Part shown: one piece after another, positions 22,100-32,514 of the stretch | Numbering within the stretch: the first letter of the stretch is position 1 | Layout of the letters: every line of letters starts with the position of its first letter | Source: Stomoxys calcitrans | Taxonomy: Eukaryota; Arthropoda; Insecta; Diptera; Muscidae | Assembly: GCF_963082655.1 (NCBI RefSeq) | Contig: NC_081553.1 | Location: 187,795,752 to 187,859,751 of the forward strand | Length of the DNA: 64,000 bases | Direction of reading: 5' to 3' | Made by a program: the position numbers and the translations under genes | Notes under the pieces: generated by a model | The model's database searches: none | Seen by the model: the letters and a program-made list of their open reading frames with translations, nothing else | Told to the model about the DNA's origin: nothing

Positions 22100-23165
22100 T
22101 CACGACACAAGCCTAAAATTATGAACAGCTCTTCAAATTGCTTCTATTCGCCCCTTTGGCAATTTCAATGGCAATGACATAGGTTGTGGTTTTTCCCCAT
22201 TGCATTTTATTTTTTCTCCGATTCTATTATGGGTTAAATAATATTCCTTATTTATGCTGTCGAAAACAAAGCCTTTCTAACATAACAATTATGAAATTTG
22301 GCAAAATAAAAAACAAAAATCAATAAATTTTATTTTTTTTCAATAAATGAAAACATTATGACATAACCCCCCCAGAATTTTAAGCTGTACTTAATACCTG
22401 GAATTTCATAAATGTTATGTCTATTTTAATTAAAGTCATGAAAATGAATTAAAAATTTTAAAGTTGCTCATAATCGACTTTAGTCCTTTTTGTATGGCAA
22501 AAATAATTGCCAAAAACCTAATTTTGTGATATCACAAACTTAAACACACACACACAGATAGAGACAATAGAAGTGTTGTTAGCTGTGTACATATTTAATT
22601 TTTAATTAGCCATTTATTTTCATAACACCGCATAAATGATATTAAACAAAAAAATTAAATAAATAAATAAATAAGCAGGCAGCGGGGTATGACATATATC
22701 CATGCCATACAGCAGCCTAAAAGTATGCAATAACATTTGTACTTTGTTCTATACTAAAATTAGTTTTATTAAATTATCAAAGCAGATTAGTTCAGGGATA
22801 ATACATTTGTATTGATATTTACTACATAGAAGGCAGTTATTGTCAAAATTAATTTTTTGCATATAAATTGTATTGGGTATTCTAATAGCACTTAGCCGTG
22901 CAATTATAAATAAATTCTAATAACATGTCACTGTATAATTTTGAATAGAAATAAATTGAAACTATGAATAAATAAACAAACAAAAATATTAATGAAAAAA
23001 AATGTTCACATCTAAACACTTTTAACTGCCATTTGTCTGTTAATCTAAAATATTTTCTATTCCTTTCTTTCTAGGTAAGCCATTGAAAGAAATAATCACG
23101 ATTTTTCTTTGTATAAAAATCAAGTGAGTAAAAAATTGGAAGAAAAGCCTCTATAATCTATATAA
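22100..23165. other. Unique AT-rich sequence carrying a candidate recursive splice site
   Basis: No coding exon or transposon seen. A repeat C-like word (ctaaaagtatgcaataaca) occurs near 22719. The segment ends with the splice-site cluster at 23053-23128, then a family A head. Confidence 0.5.
23022..23128 (+). promoter_or_regulatory. Candidate recursive (zero-length exon) splice site 1
   Basis: A pyrimidine tract (ctattcctttctttctag) ends with AG at 23073-23074. It is directly followed by the donor-like GTAAGC at 23075-23080. A branch-point-like ttttaac lies about 50 nt upstream. A second donor-like site, CAA/GTGAGT, starts at 23124, which would define a 49-nt exon. Back-to-back acceptor and donor with a nearby second donor is the layout of recursive splice sites and RS-exons described in long introns of Drosophila genes. 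It is assigned from sequence only. Confidence 0.5.
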
Positions 23166-23335
23166 ACCCACCTAGGATGGGGGTATACAGTTTCGTCATT
23201 CCGTTTGCAACTCAACGAAATTTTGATCTGAGACCCAACAAAGTATATATATTTTTTATAGTTTTAAGATTCCAAATCGATTTAGGCCTATCCGTCCTTT
23301 TGTCCGGCTTGGTTCCGTTTATTAATGTTGCTACT
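23166..23335 (+). repeat. Family A head fragment
   Basis: The run taggatgggggtatacagtt, then gtcattccgtttgcaa and a shortened tccgtccttttgtccgg tract, match the family A head. No core unit follows. Confidence 0.7.
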
Positions 23336-23349
23336 ACCCCACAAAATGT

Positions 23350-24205
23350 GGGGAAAAATAGGATTTAAATGCCTTAGTTATTTTCCATTGCTCCCGAAAA
23401 GTATGCTACAAAAAATGTTGCCATAAATCTCGCTCATGTTAAGACAAAGCCATTCAAAATTAGAGGAGTTTTTTTGACGGCAATAAAACTATAAAAGCTA
23501 TTCGTTCCAAAATGACACACTTATTTCCATATATTTTTTTTGCCATCCAAACAAAAAGCCTGCGCAGAAAGTTGCTATTTTTATTCAATGCCATCCCATT
23601 GTGCAACGCTTTAAATAATTCTTTCGTTGTTTACTTCCATTGCAATTTGTATTTGGAATTTTTTATTGTTATACCCAAGACTTTTTGATATTTTTATTGC
23701 TCTTCGAAAAATAAGATTTAAATGCCTTGGTTATTTTCCCTTGCTCCCGAAAAGTATGCTTCAAGAAATGTTGCCATAAATCTCGCTCATGTTAAGACAA
23801 GGCCATTCAGAATGAAAGGAGTTTTTTTGACGGCAATAAAACTATAAAAGCTATTCATTCCAAATGACAGACTTATTTCCACATATTTTTTTTGCCATCC
23901 AAACAAAAAGCCTGCGCAGTAAGTTGCTATTTTTATTCGATGCCATCCCACTGTGCAACGCTTTAAATAATCCTTTCTCTGTTCACTTCTATTGCAACTT
24001 GTATTTGGAATTTTTTATTGTTATTTTCAAGACTTTTTGATATTTTTATTGCTCTTCGAAAAATAAGATTTAAATGCCTTCGTTATTTTCCGTTGCTCCC
24101 GAAAAGTATGCTTCAAGAAATGTTGCCATAAATCTCGCTCATGTTAAGACAAGGCCATTCAGAATGAAGGGAGTTTTTTTTACGGCAATAAAACTATAAA
24201 AGCTA
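23350..24205. repeat. 353-bp tandem repeat, 2.4 copies
   Basis: The word gatttaaatgcctt starts at 23362, 23715 and 24067, steps of 353 and 352 bp. The third copy stops near 24205 (actataaaagct). Units include cataaatctcgctcatgtta, aaaagcctgcgcag and gtgcaacgctttaaataat and are clearly closely similar. No coding capacity. Confidence 0.9.
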
Positions 24206-25095
24206 GCATATAGGATTAGTGAGATACATGACAATAAGTCGAAGCTTTATGTGTGCTAAATCAAGTTTTTGATCTGAAACCATTAAAGTGCCAAACAGTA
24301 GTGTGCTACTTAGATGAAAAAGAACAGGAGCAAGGGAAGCCCTTCAAAAAGTGTTTTTTTTATAGCTTTCCTTTTTACCAGCATACTTTTGGGCTAGCCT
24401 TAAAGGGATTAGCTAGTCAGTTGTGTATAAGGGGTTTCGATTTTTCTCTTTTTGATAAATCTTGGGATTTTCTTTTTTTCATGCTCTTGTTGTTACTGAA
24501 ACGTTCTCTTGTTTTGCCACAAGTTGTTTCTTTTTCTTGTTATTTTTCGATTTTATTTTTTTGTGCTTTTTTTTCTCTCAATGAAATTTGTCAACATATC
24601 TTGAGGTAATAAAATTGCACAAACATTCTGTTGAGATTTATGGCAAAGGAGGTTGTCATTCACCAAGAGGTGGTTTTTCTTGTATGGCTTAGCCCCCAAA
24701 CAATGTCAAACATAAAATGAAACAAAACAGGGAAGAAAATGAAGAAAAAAAAACAGAAATGTCTGCAAGCATTGCTTTAAATGATCGAAGGATAAAATGA
24801 AATGATAGAATGCCATTGTTCTCATATCATTTTATCATTGCTTTGTTGTTGTTTTGGTTTTTGTTGCTGTTCATATGTTCATGGCTTTTGTTTCGAGCTC
24901 ATAAAAATTGTTATCATCCACAATGATTGTCATTGTTTGTTAACTTGGTGTTCTATTACGTCTCGCCTAGCTTCGATATACTTAAACATGCTGAGCGATT
25001 CATTACAAGGCACAGTGGTAAAAAATTGGAAAACAAGGAAAGAAAAATTAATTCCTTTGGTAGTTTGAAAAAACTTTTATTTTTTTTTTAAACAT
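24206..25095. other. Unique sequence, no gene supported
   Basis: A 118-codon plus frame at 24253-24609 is rich in Phe and Leu because of poly-T tracts. It has no recognisable domain, so I do not call it. Confidence 0.5.
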
Positions 25096-25099
25096 ATGT

Positions 25100-26097
25100 C
25101 TTAAGAACTTGATTACACCCTACCTGAGCCGCTTTTTGATGAAAATTACTGTACCACTATTCCTCATAGAACTGGTAACTGAAGTTACATAGACTTTATA
25201 GGGATGATTCCAAACTATACGACCAGGTGGGCTTTGAGGTGTACTCTAAAGATCTTAACCTGGTCATATCGAAAAGATTACCCGACCACTGCAGTGTGTA
25301 TCAAGCAGAGATCCTTGCAATTGAGGAAGTGGTGGAATGGCTAAGATATAAGTCATAACGACGATTGGCATTAATATCTTCTCAGACAGCCATAAAATCT
25401 CGTAGCACGTATTTCTGAAAAAAAAACCGCCCTCGACTGTCGCAGATCTCCCAACGAGATGGCGGAACAGTTCAAAATTCATCTGTTCTGGTTGCCGGGC
25501 CACAGAGATATCACAGGCAATTGTAAAGCGGATGAGCGGATGAGCTCCAGGGATACTGGAATCTGTGGGTATGTTTCTAGCAACATGTAAGCTAAGTTTT
25601 CAGGACCCTGCCCGAAGGAGAACGAATGATAGATGGTCACAAAAAGGGGGCTGTGATCATTACAAAATTATGTGGCCTAATCTAGACTTGAAGAGGTCTA
25701 CTGCTTTGCTGTCATTGGCTAGAACAGATGTCTCATTATGTCCGTCATGACAGGTCACCGTCTAATCGGAAAACATGCTGACAGACTAAAGGTTGCCAGC
25801 AACGACTTGTGCAGAAGCTGTGAGGACATCGAAGAAGTAGAGATTATAGAACACCTCTTGTGTGTGTGTACCGAAGGATTTCCGTTTTAGCGGATGTGAA
25901 CATTCGCAAGTTGTTGGGCTTTTTAAAGCGATCTGGATGGTTCAACGGTAGAAACGTTCAACGGTAGGAACTATTTCAAAGGTAGGAACTAGTTCAACGG
26001 TAGGAACTAGTTCAACGGAACTAGTTCACGATGCACGAAGATGTCGAAGTGCAGTCGGGCAGACTGCCACTTAAACCTAACCTAACCATGACCGTAC
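25100..26097 (+). pseudogene. LINE-A copy 2: RNase H and 3' end
   Basis: Plus strand. It begins at the RT-RNase H linker (ctacctgagccgctttttga). RNase H pieces follow (gaccaggtgggctttgaggt encodes DQVGFE; a VVEWLR block near 25330). Next is the segment MAEQFKIHLFW with a PGHRD-type motif near 25460-25510, then ATCKLSFQDPARR and NDRWSQKGGC. A zinc-knuckle-like CRSCEDIEEVEIIEH block lies near 25810-25860. The 3' UTR ends actgccacttaaacctaacc at about 26090. Short tandem copies of ttcaacggtaggaacta lie at 25939-26028. There are several frameshifts. Confidence 0.85.
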
Positions 26098-27285
26098 TTG
26101 CCAAATAATTGATGGCAACATTTTTAATTTGCATACAAATCCAGACTCTACTTATTATAGAAATTTTTTTTAAATTGAATATCTAAGACATTTTCTTGTT
26201 GATTATCCGAAGGAGTTATAGGTCTCATTGGCAGTTTGAGCACCCCCATTGAATATCATTGTACAGCCTCATGCACCATTGCCATTACTTGTTGCCCACT
26301 GTTTATGGTTTAAGATTACTCTCAAATTTCGTTTTCCTTATGATTTCAACAACAAATACCAAAGCGTAGGAAAACCCCAAAGAAGCCCAAATATAAAATG
26401 GTACGTAATGTACTTTTGCTTTGTTATCCTTATTATTGTTTTATTTGTATGCGATAAACCTAAGTGCGGTATATTCCAATGTCTATGTATGGCTCTGGGT
26501 GTGTGTATGTGTGTGTGTGTGTATCTAAATTGTTGTGCATAAAAACATTAGAACGTGTTGTTGTATATGTGTTGGGTGATTATCTTAATTTTGTTAAACA
26601 CAAACACACACACACATACTAACTAACACATACTACTTACAGCCATTCATGTGTGTATGAAGACATATTGTGATGTATAAATGAACTACTTTGCAGATCT
26701 CATAACAACCCACATTTATGTAAAGCTTCTGAAAATGTGCTATTTTTCCTATAATCACTTTTTCTCTGCACCACCCTCCCATTTCCACTGGTCAAACGCC
26801 ATCCCACTCTCACCTAACCGCCCTTGGTCCTTAATGCCTCTTTGGTCCATCTTGTCATTAATGTGAGACATTTCATAGCAAGCCATGGCATAAATGTGTT
26901 TCCTCACACATATACAAAAATATTTCAGCTTGTTTTATTATGGGGCATACTTTTAGGGCTCTATTAAATGTAACATGAGTAAACCATTGCATATCTTTAA
27001 GGCATTAGATATGAATTTGAAGTATGGCATATTTTGCGAGGTGCTTAAAAGTTTAATCAATAAAAGGAATATTAATGATGTAGTAGCAGATAATGGCTCC
27101 TTGAATTTAAGAGAAAATGAAGGTGGTTTGAAGAGATTATATTGATACGAAATAACCTGCTTAGAAGACTACAATCTCCGAAGCAAGGTGGTTGAAGACT
27201 GAATTGAGCGCATTACAATAAATACTTTTAATATTCAACATCATCGTGGCGTAAATATTTGTTTGTCTGACTATAATTCCGAACG
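26098..27285. other. Unique AT-rich sequence
   Basis: No coding or element signal. (GT)n is near 26500-26522 and (CA)n near 26602-26616. Confidence 0.5.
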
Positions 27286-27289
27286 CCTG

Positions 27290-28190
27290 GGTTCGAATTG
27301 TGGCAAGTGCATCATAAAACGAATAAAAAGTTTGGCCTGATCGAATCTCATATACCATACACCATGGAATGCGTTTCTCAAATTCCTTGCCCGGTATCTC
27401 TTCACAGGCAAACAAAGGATACTGGATAAGAATTGCTATGATATTGGAGCTATATCATGTTATAGACCGATTCAGACCTTACTTAGTTTGGATGTTGGAA
27501 ACCACAGTAGATCTCATTGTGCAAAATTTCAGCCAAATCCGCTAAGAAATACGCCCTCTAGCGGCTCAAGAATTCTACTTTCGAGATCGGTTTATATGGG
27601 ACCTATATCACGTTATGGACCAATTAAGTCCATATTTAGCACATATGTTGAAGGTCATAGAAAAAATTTTTGTACAAAATTGAAGCCCAATTGTATCAAA
27701 TAGCGCCCTCTACAGGATCAAGAATTATAATCGGGAGATGGGTTCATATGGGAGTTATATAAGTTTATGATCCGATAAAGGCCACATTTGACACAATTAT
27801 TGGAAGTCAAAACCGAAATATTTCATGCAAAATTTCAGCCAAATCGAATAATAATTGTGCCCTCTAAAGACTCCAGAAGGCTAAGATCCGAGATCGGTTT
27901 ATATTTGGCAGCTTTATCAGGTTATGGACCGATATAGACCATGCTTGGCATACTGATTGGAAGTCAAAACAATACACCTTATCCAAATCACAGCCAAATC
28001 GGATAAGAATTGATCCCTCTAGAGCCTCAAGAAGTCTAGATCCAAAAAAGGTTTATATGTCAGGTATATCAGACCATTGACCGATATAGCCTTTTTACAA
28101 ATCCCAACGACCTACACCAATAGCAAGAATTTGTGCAAAATTTCAATGGTCTAGATTGATTTCTTCGATAATAAGCGTGCGTGAATAAAT
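27290..28190 (-). repeat. Family A, reverse
   Basis: The tail side is at the left (gtttggcctgatcgaatctc, ataccatacaccatgg). Four core units follow, marked by gccctctagcggctcaagaa-like words near 27553, 27707, 27861 and 28015, about 154 bp apart. The right end has a cgtgcgtgaataaatcccc segment joining a LINE fragment. Confidence 0.85.
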
Positions 28191-28550
28191 CCCCGGGCCA
28201 GGGTGCTATATCGACATTTGCTCTATGTAAGTTCACTACGCAATCTTTTCAATCTTGCTTACTGTGCGGGAGCCTTCCCAGCGTGTTGAAAGATTGCGAA
28301 CGTTCAGCCCATACCTAAGAAGTGTCAGTCGAACAACACTGCGAATTACCCACCAATTGCGGTTTGCTACTCGCTTTAAAAGGCTATGCAAGTCACGGTT
28401 AACCACCATCTTGTGAGGCATCTTGAGTCCAATGACCTTCTCAGCGACAGACAGTACGGTTTCCGCAAAAATCGTTTCACGGTTGAGCTGATAGAATATT
28501 TGTCGGACCGTTGGAGTCGCTTTATCCAAATGTTTAGGGAAGGGGAAGTT

Positions 28551-28719
28551 AGGGCGCCTCGGTAGCCTAGTGTGTAGAGTGCTTGGATTACCAGTGCCAG
28601 GGTCATGGGTTCGATTCCCGCCAGAAGCCTTGGTCTGTCGCTACTGTGGTATCACAATGGACTTAAAGTTGTCTAAGGGAGTATGAAAAGGATTGCCCCT
28701 CTTACCTAACCTAACCTAG
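28551..28719 (+). mobile_element. SINE2 copy 1: tRNA-derived head, LINE-A-like tail
   Basis: The tRNA-like head runs from gcctcggtagcctagtg (box A) to gggttcgattcccgcc (box B ggttcgattcc, exact consensus) at about 28609-28621. After a short body the tail reads actgtggtatcacaatgga, then gtctaaggga, then cttacctaacctaacc. The tail words match the 3' end of LINE-A. It is inserted in a LINE RT remnant. Confidence 0.9.
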
Positions 28720-28862
28720 TGAAAGCAAGATCGTGGCACTGAATATCTCCAAGGCATTTGATAGGGTCTGGTACGGCGCACTTATATCAAAGCTAAACGC
28801 TTTTGGAGTTCGTAGTAATAATTTCTCTCTATATACGACAAGCTTTCTTGAGTACCGAACTA

Positions 28863-29096
28863 TGGTTGCCCAAAAAGTAATTGCGGATTTTTTAAAAGAA
28901 AGTAAATGCATTTTTAATAAAACTTAGAATGAACTTTAATCAAATATACTTTTTTACACTTTTTTTCTAAAGCAAGCTAAAAGTAACAGCTGATAACTGA
29001 CGGAAGAAAGAATGCAATTACAGAGTCACAAGCTGTGAAAAAATTTGTCAACGCCGACTATATGAAAAATCCGCAATTACTTTTTGGGCAACCCAA
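28863..29096. mobile_element. Mariner-type MITE, copy 2
   Basis: Termini tggttgcccaaaaagtaatt and attactttttgggcaaccca are flanked by TA at 28861-28862 and 29097-29098. It is the reverse orientation of copy 1, inserted into the LINE RT frame. Confidence 0.95.
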
Positions 29097-29177
29097 TATA
29101 CGAGTTGTTGTAGATGGGTATTCACCCGATGAATACAAACCGACCGCAGATGTACCACAGGGCTCTGTCAATCACCA

Positions 29178-31455
29178 CCACCATAGGATGGGGGTATACT
29201 AATCTAGTCATTCCGTTTGTTATACCTCGCAATATTGATCAACGATCCCACAAAAGAATATATATTCTGGATCGTCTCGACATTCGGAGCCGATCTAGCA
29301 ATGTCCGTCTGTCCGTCTCTCAAAACCACGATAGCGGTCGAACGCGTAAATGTGCAAAAATTGCAAATTTGCCCATGAACATTCCATGAAAGAACTGGGG
29401 CAAACTTCTCACAAGTCAATGAGTGCTGTCCGATTCAATTTTAAGCTCAATGATAAGGAACCTCCTTTTATAGCCGAGTCCAAACGGGGAGAAGTTTTTA
29501 CATGGCAAAGAACCTCACAAATGTTGCCAGCATTAGGAGGGGATAACCACCGCTGAAAAATTTTCTGATGTTCCTGCCAGGATTCGAATCCAGGCGTTCA
29601 GCGTCATAGGCGGACATGCTAACCTCTGCGCTACGGTGGCCTCCGCGTAAATGTAGCCGCTTGAAATTTTGCATAGACATTTTTTTATTGATGTAGGTCG
29701 GTGGGGATTGCAAATGGGCCATATCGGTTCAAATTTCGATATAGCCCCCATATAAACCGATCCCCCGATTTGAATTCTTGAGCCTTTAGTAGCCTCAATT
29801 TTCATCCGATTTGTCTAACAATTTGGAACAAAGACTTCGGTTATGACTTCCAACATCCATGCCATGTATGAAGTGAATCGGTTTATGAACAGATACAGCT
29901 CCTTATATAAACCGATGCACGGATTTGATTTCTTAAGCCCCTAGAAGCTTAAATTGTCATCCTATTTGGCTAAAATTTGGAACAAAGACTTGAGTTAAGA
30001 CATCCAATATACAGGCCACATATGGTCCAAATCGGTCTATGAACAGATTTAAACCGATCCCTTGCTTTTAATATCTGGAGCCCTTAGAAGCCGTAATTTT
30101 TATCCGATTTGCCTGAAATTTGAAGCAAAGGCTTGAGTTATAACTTCCAGCATCTATGCTAATTATGATCCGAATCGGTTTATATATAGATATAGCCCCC
30201 ATATAAACCGATCCCCGGATTTTACTTCTGGAGTCCTTAAAAGCCTCAATTTTCATTCGATTTGCCTGAAATTTGAAGCAAAGGCTTGAGTTATGACTTT
30301 CAACACCCATGCCAATTATGATCCGAATCGGTCTATGTATAGATATAGCCGCCATATAAACCGATCCCCGGATTTGATTTCTTGTGCCCTTAAAAGTCTC
30401 AATTTTCATTCGATTTGCCTGAAATTTGAAGCAAAGGCTTGAGTTATGACTCCCAACATCTATGCCAATTATGATCCGAATCGGTTTATATATAGATATA
30501 GCCCCCATATAAACCGATCCCTTGCTTTTAATATCTGGAGCCCTTAGAAGCCGTAATTTTTATCCGATTTGCCTGAAATTTGAAGCAAAGGCTTGAGTTA
30601 TAACTTGCAGCATCTATGCCAATTATGATTCGAATCGGTCTATATATAGATATAGCCCCCATATAAACCGATCCCCAGATTTGATTTCTGGAGCCCTTAA
30701 AAGCCTCAATTTTCATTCGATTTATCTGAAATTTAAAGCAAAGGCTTGAGTTATGACTTCCAACATCTATGCCAATTATGATCCGAATCGGTCTATATAT
30801 AGATATAGCCCCCATATAAACCGATCCCCGGATTTTACTTCTGGAGTCCTTAAAAGCCTCAATTTTCATTCGATTTGCCTGAAATTTGAAGCAAAGGCTT
30901 GAGTTATGACTTCCAACATCTATGCCAATTATGATCCGAATCGGTCTATATATAGATATAGCCCCCATATAAACCGAACCCCAGATTTGACTTCTTGAGC
31001 GCTTAAGAGCCTCAATTTTCATTCGATTTACCTGAAATTTGAAGCAAAGGCTTGAGTTATAACTTCCAACATCTATGCTAATTATGATCCGAATCGGTTT
31101 ATATATAGATATAGCCCCCATATAAACCGATCCCCTGATTTGACTTCTTGAGCGCTTAGAAGCCTCAATTTTCATCAGATTTGCCTGAAATTTGAAGCAA
31201 AGGCTTGAGTTATGACTCCCAACATCCATACCAAATATGATACGAATCATTCTATAGACAGATTTAGCCCCTATAAATGCCGATCCCCGGATTTGACTTC
31301 TTGAGCGCTTAGAAGCCCCCCATTTGACTTCTTGAGCCCCTAGGAGCCTCAATTTTCACCTAATTTGACCCAAAATCCTATCGATATACTACTATGACTT
31401 CTTGAGACCATTGAAGCCTCATTCATTTCTCGATTTGATTGCTACAAAATAATTC
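29178..31455 (+). repeat. Family A with the longest regular 153-bp array
   Basis: The head (cataggatgggggtatacta) is at 29187. A SINE1 sits at 29354-29643. About eleven to twelve core units then run to 31455, each with gatatagcccccatataaac and gcaaaggcttgagttatgac. Because 153 bp is 51 codons and the units are well preserved, the minus strand stays open for 274 codons (30528-31352), repeating MGAISIYRPIRIIIGIDVGS. I read that as a by-product of the period. The tail motif is missing. A LINE-B end follows. Confidence 0.9.
29354..29643 (-). mobile_element. SINE1 with 11-bp target-site duplication
   Basis: The duplication cgcgtaaatgt is found at 29343-29353 and 29644-29654, so the element is 290 bp. 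On the minus strand the tRNA-like head is at 29565-29643 (box B ggattcgaatcctgg, box A tagcgcagaggttagcatgt). The 3' end is gggcaaatttgcaatttttg. An internal deletion removes part of the gcacgccgttcggac segment. Confidence 0.95.
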
Positions 31456-31464
31456 AAATACAGT

Positions 31465-31895
31465 TAATGAGGGTAGGTTAGGTTGAAAAGAGGATGCGGA
31501 TATAATTCCGTCCCAGGCCCCTATGGACATGCACTTAACCCAGTTATTGGCTTGTTCTGCGCTCTAAAAACTAAAAAGTAACCTCCAAAAAAGAAAATCT
31601 ATGTTAGGAATTCCGTGCTACTTAAGTTGGTTCTGGTATCGTGTCCCCATCTAAAGCCGGACATCGGCATTGGAAATGTTCCAACGTCTTATCATCATCC
31701 CCACATGCACTACACATGTTATCACTTGCCGCACCGATTTTGCATAAGTGAGCTCATAGTCCTATGTGTCATGTTATGAGACTAAAAGCAATTTTGACCT
31801 CCTTCTTACTTCTTTTCAGTAATAGCCTCGTCCTCTTACGATCCGAATCAGCCCATAGGATTTTCGCCGTCCTACCGACTGTTTCTGTTTATGAT
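31465..31895 (-). pseudogene. LINE-B 3' end fragment
   Basis: The 3' terminus is at the left (taggttaggttgaaaagagg). The UTR follows (gcccctatggacatgcactt). The coding end has the zinc-knuckle region (ccccacatgcactacacatg) and the KKEVKIAF-like segment up to about 31890. The rest is lost. Confidence 0.8.
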
Positions 31896-32514
31896 GACAT
31901 ACATATTTAAGCATTTGATGAACCTCAAAATGCTTTCAATTCCTGTAACACCTTTCAAGAAAAAAATAAAAAATAAACAACAAACCAATTATTAATCTAA
32001 TTGTATAACAAATTAAAAAATAATTACCAGTCAAAATTTCACCGTCATCAAAGTCGACAGATTTGACAACCTGTTTCTTTTTTCGAAAGTAACCACACAC
32101 ACACCTACACACACAGCCTTACATCGTCCTTACTCATACCCCATATTTGTTATAATAAATAGTCATTTTTGAAATGCTTGCTGTTTGTTATTGGGATAGC
32201 CAAAATCAAAGGCCATTGATTAGGATGTCTAGATAAAATTGGAATTCGCATGTCTCAGGGAAAAAATGTCAGGCCGCATTTGAGGCAAATCAACAAAAAG
32301 GTTAGTGACACAAACCTAATTACTGGGAAATTTGCTAGTATGCTTAAAAATGAGACATAATTTATTTGGGATTACACAGGGACAGTTGTGTTGCCTTTTT
32401 TTTAAATTTTCTTTAGAAAAAGGGAAAATTTAAAGGACATATAATTAAATATTGTCAAAACAATTTAACGCAAGAAAAAGAAGGGCCGACTGGAAGATAT
32501 GCGTACTAGAAGAC
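31896..32514. other. Unique AT-rich spacer
   Basis: No element recognised. (AC)n is near 32095-32118. It separates two LINE-B 3' ends. Confidence 0.5.

Larger units (their letters stand above)
28200..29170 (+). pseudogene. LINE RT remnant (R1/jockey-like) split by SINE2 and a MITE
   Basis: Three plus-strand pieces of one RT. 28310-28545 encodes NNTANYPPIAVCYSL, then VNHHLVRHLESNDLLSDRQY and a GFRKN block. 28720-28862 encodes ALNISKAFDRVWYGALISKL, with FDRVW as the first catalytic block. 29099-29165 encodes RVVVDGY, then a PQGS block, before a family A head cuts it off. A SINE2 (28551-28719) separates pieces one and two. A mariner MITE (28863-29096) separates two and three at a TA. There is a stop in the first piece. 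The YADD motif and everything after it are absent. Confidence 0.85.

Noticed and set aside
24253..24609. 118-codon plus frame rich in Phe and Leu
   Set aside because: Its composition follows from poly-T tracts. No signal peptide plus domain pattern and no splice context supports a gene.
28236..28529. 97-codon minus frame
   Set aside because: It is the antisense shadow of the LINE RT fragment on the plus strand.
30528..31352. 274-codon minus-strand open frame, longest in the window
   Set aside because: It consists of repeats of a 51-residue block produced by the 153-bp family A period. No start context, domain or codon-position bias is evident.
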